Part shown: positions 59,632 to 60,210 of the stretch, one piece after another
How the letters are laid out: every line of letters starts with the position of its first letter
Position numbering within the stretch: position 1 is the first letter of the stretch
Assembly: GCF_050937815.1 (NCBI RefSeq)
Contig: NZ_JACDIJ010000012.1
Coordinates: 1 to 60,210, forward strand
From: Treponema_C sp050937815
Lineage (GTDB): Bacteria > Spirochaetota > Spirochaetia > Treponematales > Treponemataceae
Direction of reading: 5' to 3'
DNA: 60,210 nt
Notes under the pieces: model-generated
The model's database searches: none
Seen by the model: the letters and a program-made list of their open reading frames with translations, nothing else
Told to the model about the DNA's origin: nothing
Made by a program: the position numbers and the translations under genes

Positions 59632-59854
59632 ATATTACTCCTTATAATTAATTGGTAATCGGGGATGATTTCAACGACTACCCGTTTTCCCTATTCCTTT
59701 GCGGTTTAGGTACCGCTTTGTTTTAATTACACCCGTTATCCGCCGTCTGTTCAGTCCCGTGTAAAACAATTCAACATTAGACTGTAGGAACGGCGGAAAT
59801 AAACTTTTATATTCCTGCATATAGCTGTGCGGAAAATATGTTTTTAAACGAATT

Positions 59855-60210
<356 letters not shown>

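Overview
The window looks like chromosomal DNA of a Treponema-type spirochaete. The clues are an MSP-like outer-sheath porin near the left end, lipoproteins with relaxed spirochaetal lipoboxes, Rpn-family nuclease paralogues, and a natural Asn at the RpoB position equivalent to E. coli Ser531, as reported in other rifampicin-tolerant spirochaetes. Nothing here settles the species. The last 98 bases are a G homopolymer with one T, which looks like a sequencing artefact at a contig end.

Left part (1-10.9 kb): the tail of an Rpn-family nuclease gene, a lipoprotein, the MSP-like porin, and a 718-base non-coding stretch holding three tandem modules, each of three hairpins. The stems differ in sequence but keep their geometry, and the third module runs straight into a second Rpn gene. 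A GPH sugar:cation symporter with an unusual soluble insertion follows. Divergent from it is a secreted FMN/FAD lipoprotein reductase, then an Old-Yellow-Enzyme/2-enoate-reductase-type flavoprotein with its own promoter and operator-like palindrome.

Centre-left (10.9-19.8 kb): a ten-gene probable operon. It encodes a CooC-like nickel-type ATPase, two pairs of 2-hydroxyacyl-CoA dehydratase/benzoyl-CoA-reductase-family subunits, one shared ATP-dependent activator, two paralogous ~52-residue single-helix membrane proteins starting MAWYWIVLIV, an acetyl-CoA-synthase middle-domain homologue lacking the usual A-cluster domain, and a flavodoxin-like protein. This is the best candidate for an undescribed system: an ATP-driven low-potential reductase assembly that appears tied to the membrane.

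Centre (19.8-37 kb): a leftward clpS-clpA-aat operon carrying the core of the bacterial Leu/N-degron pathway; an AraC regulator and Nudix hydrolase; two FbpABC/AfuABC-type ABC importers, each with a fused double permease, arranged on either side of an RpiR regulator and a PfkB kinase; and a split transketolase. The context favours sugar or sugar-phosphate uptake over iron.

Right part (37-60.1 kb): the core translation/transcription cluster tRNA-Thr, rpmG, tRNA-Trp, secE, nusG, rplKAJL, rpoBC, rpsL, rpsG; an iron block feoA-feoA-feoB plus a Cys-rich membrane protein fused to an HMA domain, under a DtxR-like operator; eno; a flavodoxin whose promoter holds a similar operator-like sequence; a YccF protein; an ABC exporter; a methyl-accepting chemotaxis protein; and a gene cut off by the poly-G end.
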